Source of the DNA: Clostridiales bacterium
Lineage (GTDB): Bacteria > Bacillota > Clostridia > Christensenellales > CAG-314
Direction of reading: 5' to 3'
Assembly: GCA_022508345.1 (NCBI GenBank)
Contig: JAFLVK010000003.1
Coordinates: forward strand, 49,181 to 113,180
Length of the DNA stretch: 64,000 bases
Shown one piece after another: positions 34,555 to 42,698 of the stretch (position 1 is its first letter; each line of letters starts with the position of its first letter). The position numbers and the translations under genes were made by a program. The notes beneath the pieces are model-generated. The model did no database searches, had not been told where the DNA came from, and saw only the letters and a list, made by a program, of their open reading frames with translations.

Positions 34555-36234
34555 ATGAAAAATAAATGGTACAAGGAAGCAATATTTTATCAAATATATC
34601 CGAGGAGCTTTTCGGATAGCAACGGCGACGGTATCGGCGACATCAAAGGCATTATTTCCAAAATCGACTATCTTTCGGATTTGAGAATTGACGCAATATG
34701 GTTTTCGCCGCTGTACGCAAGCCCCAACGCCGACTACGGTTACGACATTTCCGACTACAAGGCAATCAACCCCGAATACGGCACAATGGAAGACTTTGAC
34801 GAGATGGTCAAGCTGCTGCACGAGCGCGGCATTCGCGTAATAATGGATTTGGTAATCAACCACACCAGCGACAAGCACAAGTGGTTTCAAGCATCACGCA
34901 CAAGCCGCGACAACGAGTACCGCGATTACTACTACTGGGCTGACGGCAAGGGCAAAGACGGCAAACGTCCACCCAACAACTGGACAAGCTTTTTCCTGGG
35001 GCGTGCCTGGCAGTACGACGAAACAACCAAGCAATGGTATCTGCACCTATTTGACAAAAATCAGCCCGACCTCAATTACAACAATCCAAAGGTAATGCAG
35101 GAGGTGCAGCAGATACTGCACTTTTGGCTCAAAAAGGGCGTGGACGGCTTCCGTTGCGACGTAATCACGCTGCTGTCCAAAACGCCCGGCTTGCCTAACG
35201 GCTTGCAAAAGATTGCACTTGTCGGTTCGGAGCATTACATCGACGGTCCGCGAATGGAAGAATACCTTGGGCAGCTACAGGAAGTACTAAGCCAGTACGA
35301 CGCATTTACTGTTGGCGAAAGCGTGTTTATCAACGTCGAAAAAGCGCTACGTTACACCACCGAGGGCAAGGAATACTTGAACACCGTTTTCGCGTTCGAT
35401 CACACTTCGGCAGATAACTACTTTGGCGTAAAGCAGCTAACGCGCAAGTTCAGCTTGCTTCGCTTGAAGAAAAGTATCCGCACATGGCAACAGGGGCTGT
35501 ACGGCAAAAGCTGGAATACGCTGTTTTGGGAAAACCACGACCAGGCGCGTGTAGTGGGACGTTACTGCTCGGCAGAGCACAACCGCGAAGAGGGCGCAAA
35601 GCTGTTGGCAACGGTAATGATGACCTTGTCCGGCACACCATTCATTTATCAAGGGCAGGAATTTGGCACCACGTCCGCACGCATGACCAACCTCAGCGAT
35701 TACCGCGACGTAGAAAGCTTCCGCAGCTACAATACGCTAAAAAAGGTATTTGGCAAACGGGGCGCAATGAAGCGCATAGCGTACTGCTCTCGCGACAACG
35801 CGCGTACCCCCATGCAATGGGACAGCAGTAAAAACGCAGGCTTCACTAGCGCCGAAGAACCATGGTTAAAGGTCAATCCCAATTACGTTGACATCAACGC
35901 CAAGGCAGCCGAACAGGACGAAAACTCAGTGTTGCACTACTACAAAAAACTGATTGCATTGCGAAAGCAGGACAAAGCATTTGTGTACGGAACCTACGTT
36001 GACTACTTCAAACGCAGCCGCAAGCTGTGGGCATATCAACGTGAAAGCCAATACGGAACACTGTTCGTCGTGTGCAACTTTGCAAACAAGCCCGTTAGCT
36101 TTACACCGCCCAAACAGGTTGCAAATGACGGTGAATACAAGCTGGTAATTTCCAACTACGCAGGCTCTCCCGAAACCTTGCAAAGGACAACATTACGCCC
36201 CTACGAGGCTATCGTGTACAAGCTGGAAAAGTAA
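34555..36234 (+). CDS. GH13 alpha-glucosidase (oligo-1,6-glucosidase type)
   Basis: This 559-residue cytoplasmic enzyme has the four GH13 motifs: MDLVINHTS (residues ~101-109), GFRCDVI with the nucleophile Asp around 199, GES with the acid Glu around 262, and ENHDQAR around 325-331. The opening KWYKEAIFYQIYPRSF is diagnostic of oligo-1,6-glucosidase/trehalose-6-phosphate hydrolase members. It should release glucose from alpha-1,6 or alpha-1,4 oligosaccharides. There is no signal peptide and no ribosome site: the -10 box lies just 8 nt before the ATG, implying a leaderless message. A strong terminator follows. Confidence 0.95.
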   Translation: MKNKWYKEAIFYQIYPRSFSDSNGDGIGDIKGIISKIDYLSDLRIDAIWFSPLYASPNADYGYDISDYKAINPEYGTMEDFDEMVKLLHERGIRVIMDLVINHTSDKHKWFQASRTSRDNEYRDYYYWADGKGKDGKRPPNNWTSFFLGRAWQYDETTKQWYLHLFDKNQPDLNYNNPKVMQEVQQILHFWLKKGVDGFRCDVITLLSKTPGLPNGLQKIALVGSEHYIDGPRMEEYLGQLQEVLSQYDAFTVGESVFINVEKALRYTTEGKEYLNTVFAFDHTSADNYFGVKQLTRKFSLLRLKKSIRTWQQGLYGKSWNTLFWENHDQARVVGRYCSAEHNREEGAKLLATVMMTLSGTPFIYQGQEFGTTSARMTNLSDYRDVESFRSYNTLKKVFGKRGAMKRIAYCSRDNARTPMQWDSSKNAGFTSAEEPWLKVNPNYVDINAKAAEQDENSVLHYYKKLIALRKQDKAFVYGTYVDYFKRSRKLWAYQRESQYGTLFVVCNFANKPVSFTPPKQVANDGEYKLVISNYAGSPETLQRTTLRPYEAIVYKLEK

Positions 36235-36245
36235 AACAATAAAAC

Positions 36246-36275
36246 AGCAGATAGATTGAGGTCTATCTGCTTTTT
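36246..36275 (+). terminator. Terminator of the GH13 gene
   Basis: AGCAGATAGA / TCTATCTGCT is a 10-bp perfect stem with a 6-nt loop and a T-run. Confidence 0.92.
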
Positions 36276-36318
36276 GTTATATTTATACATTTTTAGAACA
36301 TCTTTATATCATAAGTCG

Positions 36319-36339
36319 ATATTATGCCTGTAATAGTAT
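36319..36339. promoter_or_regulatory. 7-7-7 palindromic motif, copy 3
   Basis: ATATTAT - GCCTGTA - ATAGTAT, between the ends of the converging GH13 gene and the gene at 36363-36839, so it is not in an obvious promoter. Confidence 0.4.
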
Positions 36340-36362
36340 TCTGTTTTTGACCTAATTTGTGA

Positions 36363-36839
36363 CTAATTGGCACTATTTTCGCTTGTTAGCAAGCTTTTTA
36401 CGTAATCGTCGGGCGGGCTTTCAACGTAGCTGACGTACGGCAGTTCACTGGCATCTTGCGGGTAAACCTTCACCGTGAGCTTGCGTGTTTGACCACCGTA
36501 CACCACGCAGTTGAAAACGAATGTTGGCGTGTAACCGTCCTTTTCGATAATCACCGTGACCGTGCCCCACTCCGTTATTTGACTGTCGTAACAGTTGGTG
36601 TATTGAGCTAGTTGTATCGACGGCGAAAGCCCCTTGTTGTCGGTAAAGAAGCTTTGTTCGCCAATGGTGATCTTCGCATTGTGCACAGGGGTGTCGTTCA
36701 AATCCACCACCGCGACCTTGACGTATGTGTCCGTTGCCGATACGGTTACGTTGTTTGCCGCATCCACAGCGGACAGAACCACTATCACCATTGCCAGTAT
36801 CGACAGCGCAATTGCTACACCCTTTAATGTTGCTTTCAT
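36363..36839 (-). CDS. Secreted or anchored protein with a beta-sandwich domain, unrecognised
   Basis: This 158-residue protein starts with a signal peptide or anchor (MKATLKGVAIALSILAMVIVVLSAVDA). The remainder is beta-rich, with TYVKVAVVDLNDTPVHNAKITIGEQSFFTDNKGL, the pattern of carboxypeptidase-regulatory-like or Ig-type domains in which a Gly or Asn turn precedes a sheet. It is probably exported and structural or binding. It follows degV but is separated from it by a strong terminator, so it has its own expression signal: a TATAGT lies 4 nt before the ATG, with no good -35. The start at 36839 is that of the signal peptide; a longer frame would run into the terminator. Confidence 0.65.
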   Translation of the reverse strand: MKATLKGVAIALSILAMVIVVLSAVDAANNVTVSATDTYVKVAVVDLNDTPVHNAKITIGEQSFFTDNKGLSPSIQLAQYTNCYDSQITEWGTVTVIIEKDGYTPTFVFNCVVYGGQTRKLTVKVYPQDASELPYVSYVESPPDDYVKSLLTSENSAN

Positions 36840-36854
36840 ATGTGTACTATATGA

Positions 36855-36890
36855 AAAAAACTGTTGGCATATTACAGCCAACAGTTTTTT
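36855..36890. terminator. Terminator of degV
   Basis: AAAAAACTGTTGGC / GCCAACAGTTTTTT forms a 14-bp perfect stem with an 8-nt loop. It is bidirectional in form and lies 15 bp beyond the degV stop. Confidence 0.93.
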
Positions 36891-36904
36891 GTTTTTGAAA
36901 TTTT

Positions 36905-37765
36905 TTACGCTTTTAATCCATTATCGTTAATGTACAAAATACCAATAGTATTTGCGCCGCAGTGCGTTGTTACCGTGCAGCCGGCGGTTGTTTCCAGTAT
37001 CTCGTCGAATATGCCCCAGGACTTAACGGTTGCTATCACTTCTTCCGCAATTCCGCCGTCCATCTTGGTGTGCGTAACAAAGCAACGCTTTTTGTCGGGA
37101 TTGGTCATGCTGTTCAAGATAGATTCGCAGTACTTGGCAACGCAACGGCGGTAACGCCCCATAGGCTTGTTTTCCACGCCGATAAGTCCGTTTTTAACCT
37201 CCAAGCAGGGCTTGATTTGCAACAGGTTTGCACCAAGGTACGCTAATGACGAACATCTGCCGCCCTTGTACAAAAATTCCAAAGTGTCAACAATAAATGA
37301 AGACTTGGTCGCGTCCGTACGGCTCCTTGCGCGTTCAGCAATATCACTTGCGGACATTCCTGCTTCAACCATGTCGCAAGCATCCAACACAAGCAGTCCT
37401 ATACCCGTTGATAGCTGACGGCTGTCAATGACGTACACTCCTTTTAAGTCGCGTGCAGCCAGTTCCGCATTTGCATAGCTTGCCGACATATCCGCCGATA
37501 TTGTAAAGTGCACTATCGCATCGTACCCCTCGTTCAATATACCTTGGAAAAACTCAGTGTACTCCTCCGCGCTACGTGCTCCCGTCTTGGGAAGCTTCTT
37601 TGTTGTAGCGTAAAAGTCGTAAATGTCTTGCGGCTTGATTGTTACGCCATCTATGAAATCCTTGTCGCCTAGTGATACATGCAGTGGCATGATGGGGATA
37701 CTGTATTTGTCAATTAGCTCTTGAGACAGATCGCATGTGCTGTCCGCACTGATTTTTATCTTCAT
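36905..37765 (-). CDS. DegV family fatty-acid-binding protein
   Basis: This 286-residue cytosolic protein begins MKIKISADSTCDLSQEL, typical of DegV. Other family features are TSSPS-type segments replaced by KTGARSAEEY around 70, ISADMSASY, and VDTLEFLYKGGRCS. DegV (FakB-like) proteins bind one fatty acid and present it to the kinase FakA for phosphorylation; no fakA is in this window. The ATG at 37765 is preferred because it has a TGGAG ribosome site; the frame can extend four codons upstream without one. It lies 3' of cysE with a 26-bp gap. Confidence 0.92.
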   Translation of the reverse strand: MKIKISADSTCDLSQELIDKYSIPIMPLHVSLGDKDFIDGVTIKPQDIYDFYATTKKLPKTGARSAEEYTEFFQGILNEGYDAIVHFTISADMSASYANAELAARDLKGVYVIDSRQLSTGIGLLVLDACDMVEAGMSASDIAERARSRTDATKSSFIVDTLEFLYKGGRCSSLAYLGANLLQIKPCLEVKNGLIGVENKPMGRYRRCVAKYCESILNSMTNPDKKRCFVTHTKMDGGIAEEVIATVKSWGIFDEILETTAGCTVTTHCGANTIGILYINDNGLKA

Positions 37766-37791
37766 GGTATACTCCAAATGTTATTTTCTTT

Positions 37792-38349
37792 TTATTTGCA
37801 ACAGCCTGTGCAGGTGTCGCATTCGCTACAGGGCGGTTCCTGTGCTTTTACTATCCGTCCAACGCCAACAACCGTGCAGTCGTTAGGAACGTCCTTCAAC
37901 ACAACGCTGTTTGCGCCAATCTTGACGTTGTTGCCCACGCTGATGTTGCCAAGCACCTTTGCACCTGCGCCCACTACTACGTTGTCCCCAATCGTCGGGT
38001 GACGTTTGTTGTGGTCCTTGCCGGTGCCGCCAAGCGTTACGCCCTGATATATTGTGCAGTTGTCGCCGACAACGGCAGTTTCGCCTATTACTACGCCCAT
38101 ACCGTGGTCAATGAACAGGTTTTTGCCAATTTGTGCCGCTGGGTGAATTTCTATGCCTGTTTGAAACCGCGACACAGTCATTATCCAACGGGCGATAAAT
38201 TTCAGCTTGATACTGTAAAAGAAATGCGCAACTCTGTGCCATATTATGGCGTGCACACCGGGGTACAGCAACAATATTTCCAGTGAGCTACGCGCCGCCG
38301 GATCGCGTTGCTTGATAGATTCGAAAAATCCTACCTCTTCGTTTTTCAT
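37792..38349 (-). CDS. cysE: Serine O-acetyltransferase
   Basis: This 185-residue enzyme acetylates serine with acetyl-CoA, the first step of cysteine synthesis. An N-terminal helical part with [24 protein letters not shown] is followed by a left-handed beta-helix of hexapeptide repeats. The catalytic segment [12 protein letters not shown] holds the essential His and Asp. The C-terminus is unusual in being Cys-rich ([14 protein letters not shown]), probably a metal- or redox-sensitive tail. No cysK is adjacent. The ribosome site GGGAG lies across the 10-bp gap from the upstream gene. Confidence 0.94.
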   Translation of the reverse strand: MKNEEVGFFESIKQRDPAARSSLEILLLYPGVHAIIWHRVAHFFYSIKLKFIARWIMTVSRFQTGIEIHPAAQIGKNLFIDHGMGVVIGETAVVGDNCTIYQGVTLGGTGKDHNKRHPTIGDNVVVGAGAKVLGNISVGNNVKIGANSVVLKDVPNDCTVVGVGRIVKAQEPPCSECDTCTGCCK

Positions 38350-38359
38350 TACACTCCCA

Positions 38360-39109
38360 TTACAATACGCCTGCTAGTAGCTCGGCTACCTTTTGTAAAT
38401 GCAACACCGTTCCGGCATATCTCAACGCCGTGTTTTTGTATGCTAGATAGGACACAGACAAAATCTTGGGGTTTTTGAGATAAAGCGCATTTACAAGATA
38501 CTCCGACACGGAGTTAAATTCGTACTCTTCGGCTCTGGATAGCGTGAGCGCACTTACAACCTGGCGTATCTGCTCCATTTCCTCCAGCACTTGCTCCAAA
38601 ACGCCCGTTTCAATGTAGATTTTTTCCGCCTTGAAGAAGCGTTCCGCCTGCTCAACATTCTTGATGTTGAGACTTTCGGGATCTATTGTAGACAAAATTG
38701 CTTCGCCTGCCTTTTTGAAGGGCTTTAGTACCTCTTCGGCAAACTTGGCGTAGCTTAGATCGTTGTTGGCTTCGTTGTAGTACTCCTTTAAGAAGTCCAA
38801 AATATTGCGCCTGCCGCTGTCAACCTCCATAAGCAGGCACACAACAAACGAAAACAGGCGGTTGCGGTCTGCGGGAAGCTTCAAGCGCGCTTCAACCACG
38901 CCGTCGCTTCGCGTCCATGTGACACGCGCACGCGAAAATTCCGTAACGTACGACATTGTCTGTACCGTTTCGGACAGCGTTTGGCACAGCGTTGGCGATG
39001 TCGCCACACACTTGAGCACCTGAGCTATATGCTTGTCGATAAGTATCAATTTACCTTCTATTAGTGTATTTACACTGTCGGTAAAATAGGCAATTTCATT
39101 TGTATTCAT
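38360..39109 (-). CDS. Uncharacterised helical protein
   Basis: This 249-residue protein was not recognised. It has no signal peptide or membrane helix. It looks all-helical, with a probable coiled coil around residues 145-185 ([28 protein letters not shown]). The start at 39109 has a GCAGGA ribosome site; the longer frame to 39151 lacks one. It lies 10 bp before cysE and in the same direction, and likely shares its transcript. Nothing shows a link with cysteine metabolism. Confidence 0.75.
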   Translation of the reverse strand: MNTNEIAYFTDSVNTLIEGKLILIDKHIAQVLKCVATSPTLCQTLSETVQTMSYVTEFSRARVTWTRSDGVVEARLKLPADRNRLFSFVVCLLMEVDSGRRNILDFLKEYYNEANNDLSYAKFAEEVLKPFKKAGEAILSTIDPESLNIKNVEQAERFFKAEKIYIETGVLEQVLEEMEQIRQVVSALTLSRAEEYEFNSVSEYLVNALYLKNPKILSVSYLAYKNTALRYAGTVLHLQKVAELLAGVL

Positions 39110-39246
39110 AATTTTCCTGCCAAAACATATATATTGTATCACGTCTGACACATTTTTGGAAGTATTTTTGTCAAAAACCTTTAAATCTCTTGTTATAAAT
39201 TGGATTTTGTTGTATAATGTTTTGTATTCTAAAAGGAGTTGTAGTT

Positions 39247-39783
39247 ATGCAGGCAGGAATCACGCAGGATAGCACGCTTAATAAACTGATTCTGTTGTTC
39301 GTTTTCGACAAGATGGAAACGGCCTTGACCGAAGCTACAATTCTCGACTTGTGCAGCTACAAAAACAACTGGATTGACTTCACAAACTGCAAACAGACAC
39401 TGTACGACGTGGTTCAAAACGGATTTGTGTACAAGAGCGTTCCCATGGGCGGCGGCGACGAGCTGTTCGACCTCACTGCGGAGGGCAGATGGTGCCTCAA
39501 AAATTTCTACACCCGCATTCCCAGTAGCGTTCGCCAGTTGATTGCCGACGACATCAAGCACAAGCGCATCGACTACCGCAGACATCAGGACTACGTTGCT
39601 ACCTACGAAAAATGTCCCGACGGCAGCTACGACGTAACGCTAAAGATTGTGGAACCCACCAAGACGACGTTGACTGTCAAGTTCAATGTCATGACGCGCA
39701 ACATTGCCAAATACATTGAGCGCACCTGGGCGGAAAAAGCACCGACGATTTACAGTAAGATATCCGATACACTTATTGACTGA
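39247..39783 (+). CDS. DUF4364 family protein
   Basis: This 178-residue protein matches the DUF4364 family by length and by the opening sequence TQDSTLNKLILLFVFDKMETALTE, which has a winged-helix look typical of a PadR-like DNA-binding fold, and by the C-terminal beta-rich domain. Members are widespread in Clostridia and of unknown function; a regulatory role is possible. The ATG at 39247 has an AAAGGAG ribosome site, and a TATAAT lies upstream. It is followed after 67 bp by tRNA-Leu(AAG), which has its own promoter. Confidence 0.85.
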   Translation: MQAGITQDSTLNKLILLFVFDKMETALTEATILDLCSYKNNWIDFTNCKQTLYDVVQNGFVYKSVPMGGGDELFDLTAEGRWCLKNFYTRIPSSVRQLIADDIKHKRIDYRRHQDYVATYEKCPDGSYDVTLKIVEPTKTTLTVKFNVMTRNIAKYIERTWAEKAPTIYSKISDTLID

Positions 39784-39810
39784 CAAATTTCACTTTTTGT
39801 TGCAAAACGA

Positions 39811-39839
39811 TTGACAAAAGGTCAAGTTTACACTATCAT
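39811..39839 (+). promoter_or_regulatory. Promoter of tRNA-Leu(AAG)
   Basis: TTGACA (39811-39816) and TATCAT (39834-39839) are 17 bp apart, with transcription expected ~5 nt before the tRNA. Confidence 0.85.
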
Positions 39840-39850
39840 TAGATAGCAAT

Positions 39851-39933
39851 GCGAGATTGGCGGAATGGGCAGACGCGCACGTTTAAGGGGCGTGTGGGAG
39901 ACCGTGTGAGTTCAAGTCTCACATCTCGCACCA
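39851..39933 (+). tRNA. tRNA-Leu(AAG)
   Basis: This 83-nt class II tRNA has acceptor GCGAGAT/ATCTCGC with A73 and encoded CCA. The best anticodon stem is CACGT/GCGTG (one U-G pair at the end), which sets the loop TTAAGGG and anticodon AAG, reading CUU. The alternative register giving UAA has two mismatches in the stem and was rejected. An A at position 34 would normally be deaminated to inosine by TadA. The trailer has GTCGCAC 20 nt after CCA, then a terminator. Confidence 0.88.
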
Positions 39934-39964
39934 TAGCGCAGACTTCGCAAGGGGTCGCACAAGA

Positions 39965-39992
39965 AAGGGAACACATTAGTGTTTCCTTTTTT
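39965..39992 (+). terminator. Terminator of tRNA-Leu(AAG)
   Basis: AAGGGAACAC / GTGTTTCCTT is a 10-bp stem with one wobble, a 4-nt ATTA loop and six T. Confidence 0.85.
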
Positions 39993-40043
39993 ATTATGTT
40001 ATGATATAATAGTAAATAACTTAGCATAACGAATAGGTGAAGT

Positions 40044-40682
40044 ATGATTAAAGCGTGTATTTTTGATTTCGACGGAGTGATTGTCGACAGCGAAAAGTAC
40101 CACCACCTCGGATGGGTGTGGGTGGCTGAGGAGCTTGGCGTTGAGCTGTCCTATGAGGAATACGCCCCATTTAAAAGCGCAGGTCGGGCAAAGGTTATCC
40201 CTTACCTGTTTGAAAAGGCGGGCAAAGCCATGCAGGAAGGCGACTTCGACAAGTACTCGCGTATTCGCGAAGAAAAAATTGCCACTGCCATTGCCAAGCT
40301 GAACGAAAATGACGTAATGCCCGGCGTTGTGGAATTTGTTAAACTGCTCAAAGCTAACGGCATAAAGGTTGCCGTTGCATCTGCCAGTGCGTCCAGCAAC
40401 CGAGTGGCAAAGCGCTTCGGGCTGTATGAACTGTTCGATGCGTTTGTGGACGGCGAAGCAAAGCTTGCGGCAAAGCCAAACCCCGATATTTTCCTGCACG
40501 CAGCCCATCTACTGGGAGTTGCGCCACACGAATGTGTTGTGTTTGAGGACTCGATAAACGGCATACTTGCCGCAAAGAACGCGCAAATGAAGTGTGTGGG
40601 ATTTCAAACTTACTTTTGTAACAAAGCGGACAAAATCATTGATAGCTTTGTCGGCGCCGATTTAGGCTTGCTCGAATTTTAA
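40044..40682 (+). CDS. HAD-superfamily hydrolase, beta-phosphoglucomutase-like
   Basis: This 212-residue protein has HAD motif I DFDGVIVDSEK at residues 8-18 (nucleophile Asp8 and acid/base Asp10), motif II VASASAS around 112-118, a Lys in KPNPDIF, and motif IV VFEDSINGI around 166-174. The four-helix cap lies between motifs I and II. This set fits sugar-phosphate phosphatases and beta-phosphoglucomutases. Expected substrates are hexose or pentose phosphates. The ribosome site is AGGTGA. It is followed after 22 bp by an unknown membrane protein gene. Confidence 0.9.
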   Translation: MIKACIFDFDGVIVDSEKYHHLGWVWVAEELGVELSYEEYAPFKSAGRAKVIPYLFEKAGKAMQEGDFDKYSRIREEKIATAIAKLNENDVMPGVVEFVKLLKANGIKVAVASASASSNRVAKRFGLYELFDAFVDGEAKLAAKPNPDIFLHAAHLLGVAPHECVVFEDSINGILAAKNAQMKCVGFQTYFCNKADKIIDSFVGADLGLLEF

Positions 40683-40704
40683 CCACACGGCACAAAGGAG
40701 AAAT

Positions 40705-42030
40705 ATGAACAACAAGGTTACATTGAACAATCCGCTGAGGCAAAAGCTAAAGCTAGCACTGCTTTTGCTGATAACGCTAACAATTATATTTGCAGGAACA
40801 CTGCTGTTGCTGCGGGCAACTTCGACAAGAGATTACAACGGAAACGTCACTGAAATCACAGGCGAACTACAGGAAATCATTTACGTTGAGGAGGATAACG
40901 TCAGGGTTGTGGTTGACAACAACACTTACATTGCAAACCCTGTAAACCGCTTTGCCGATGGGTTAAATTGGGAAGAGCTGTTGCACCAAAACGTAACGCT
41001 GTACGTAAGCCAAACGCAGGTTGGTAAAATGCACCTGGTGTTGGGAGTAAAATGCAATGAGCAGGTGCTTGCCGACTACGAAAGGGTAACCGAACTGGCA
41101 CTTGAAGAGAACCGCCAAGTTATGATAGCATTCGGTATTTTTACAGGGGTATGTTTTGTTGCTGCGTGCGGTGTGTATGTTTGGAGAATGCGCCTATCTT
41201 CAACCAAGGAATACGACTTGGCGCAAAAATATGCCGAGTTCTGCTTGTCACGTCAACCCAGCTGCCCCCAATACAGGAATTTTTTTAGCTGTTTGCTGCT
41301 TTACGCAGTCGTTATAATAAGCTGTACAACAGCAATTGGCATAGTGTGTGACTGTGTTGACGACGTAACAATACAAATTGCCGTGAGCGCAACGCTTGGC
41401 GGAATTGTTGTACTTTGCACGGTGGGGATATTGCTCCTTATGCCGCTGTGGCTATTCAAAAAGGAGAGGGAATTTTACATAAAAAATTACCCATTCGACT
41501 TCACTGACGTATCGAAAATACCAATGCGAAAAAAGTTCAAGGAGCAGCTTCAAGCTGAGTTAACTGCCGAGCGTTCAAAGCATCCGCACCGCTACAGCGA
41601 CGGAGGAAACTACGACTTTACGGTGGAATTTAGCGACAGCGGGTTAAAGATTTACAACTTTGAGCTTTATAACGCATACGACACACCCGCCACCGATGAC
41701 GTGTTCGATATTGAGGATACTGAACGTGACGCCAAGTGTCTTGTGTGCACCGTTGACTACCAAACGCTCAATTTCCAAGCGTTGCCGTTTTACCGCAAGA
41801 CGCACCACCCATTAGCTGTCGTAATAAAAAGCAGATTGACACCTGCCAATTTACCCAAGGAGCTTGACCGCGCAGACAACGAAAAAATGAATGACATACA
41901 CCTGATATTAGATAGCAACTTGCTTGCAACACTACGCCATTTCAATGTTCCTGTTGAAAACCTGGAATACATATTGGAAAACAAAGAGCAGTTGATTGCG
42001 GAAAACTGCGCAGGCAAGAAAAAAGCGTAA
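40705..42030 (+). CDS. Uncharacterised membrane protein
   Basis: This 441-residue protein has four membrane helices: residues ~15-37, ~138-160, ~197-222 and ~231-257. An outside loop of ~100 residues separates the first two; a cytoplasmic loop carries the RLSSTKEYDL segment. The C-terminal ~180 residues are soluble and charged. No family was recognised. An AAAGGAG ribosome site and close spacing to the HAD gene suggest a two-gene transcript ending at the terminator at 42048. Confidence 0.75.
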   Translation: MNNKVTLNNPLRQKLKLALLLLITLTIIFAGTLLLLRATSTRDYNGNVTEITGELQEIIYVEEDNVRVVVDNNTYIANPVNRFADGLNWEELLHQNVTLYVSQTQVGKMHLVLGVKCNEQVLADYERVTELALEENRQVMIAFGIFTGVCFVAACGVYVWRMRLSSTKEYDLAQKYAEFCLSRQPSCPQYRNFFSCLLLYAVVIISCTTAIGIVCDCVDDVTIQIAVSATLGGIVVLCTVGILLLMPLWLFKKEREFYIKNYPFDFTDVSKIPMRKKFKEQLQAELTAERSKHPHRYSDGGNYDFTVEFSDSGLKIYNFELYNAYDTPATDDVFDIEDTERDAKCLVCTVDYQTLNFQALPFYRKTHHPLAVVIKSRLTPANLPKELDRADNEKMNDIHLILDSNLLATLRHFNVPVENLEYILENKEQLIAENCAGKKKA

Positions 42031-42047
42031 AAATCTCGAATAAAAAG

Positions 42048-42078
42048 AAAGGTATTCCGAATTTTCGGAATACCTTTT
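42048..42078. terminator. Terminator between converging genes
   Basis: AAAGGTATTCCG / CGGAATACCTTT is a 12-bp perfect stem with a 6-nt loop and short T-runs on both sides. Confidence 0.85.
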
Positions 42079-42097
42079 GTTTGTACTTTGAACCAAA

Positions 42098-42544
42098 TTA
42101 CAGGTTTGACTGCAAAATCTGTGCGAACTGCTCTAACCCCAGCTTGTCCTGTTCGGTAAAGCGGTTAAAAATGGGGCTGTCTATATCCAACACGCCGAAC
42201 AGCGTGTTATTTACATACAGGGGAATTACAATTTCGGAATTGGACGCTGAGTCGCAGGCTATGTGTCCGTCAAACTCATGTACGTTAGCTACCACTACCG
42301 TTTTGCCACACGAGGCTGCCGTTCCGCACACTCCCTTGCCAAGAGGAATTTCAATACAAGCAATTTTGCCCTGGAACGGACCCAAAATGAGCTTGTCACC
42401 CTTGAGGATGTAAAAGCCTGCCCAGTTCAAATCGGGCAAACGCTCCCACAGTAATGCCGATGCGTTTGCAAGGTTTGCTATTGTGTGCGGTACACCCTGC
42501 GTTAGTGATTGAAGCTGTTTGCAAAGCTTGTTGTAGTCTGTCAT
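42098..42544 (-). CDS. msrC: GAF-domain free methionine-(R)-sulfoxide reductase
   Basis: This 148-residue enzyme repairs free oxidised methionine. It is a single GAF domain of the fRMsr type. The three functional Cys are present in a characteristic spacing: KIACIEIPLGKGVCGTAAS, with the third in HIACDSAS. The start is the ATG at 42544 (MTDYN), with an AGGTGG ribosome site; three codons upstream starting at a GTG were discounted because they would overlap that site. It is monocistronic and convergent with the membrane protein gene. Confidence 0.93.
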   Translation of the reverse strand: MTDYNKLCKQLQSLTQGVPHTIANLANASALLWERLPDLNWAGFYILKGDKLILGPFQGKIACIEIPLGKGVCGTAASCGKTVVVANVHEFDGHIACDSASNSEIVIPLYVNNTLFGVLDIDSPIFNRFTEQDKLGLEQFAQILQSNL

Positions 42545-42698
42545 GATTTCCACCTGCGTTTTTACACTATTTTACCATTGTTGCATTTTACACGCAAGAT
42601 AATTGCGCGTGTTTGCAATAATTTTTGAATTTTTAAGTGTTTGCCTACGGTGTAAACAGTGCAAAAAGTGTCAACAATCACAACCGAGGTAAAACGAT

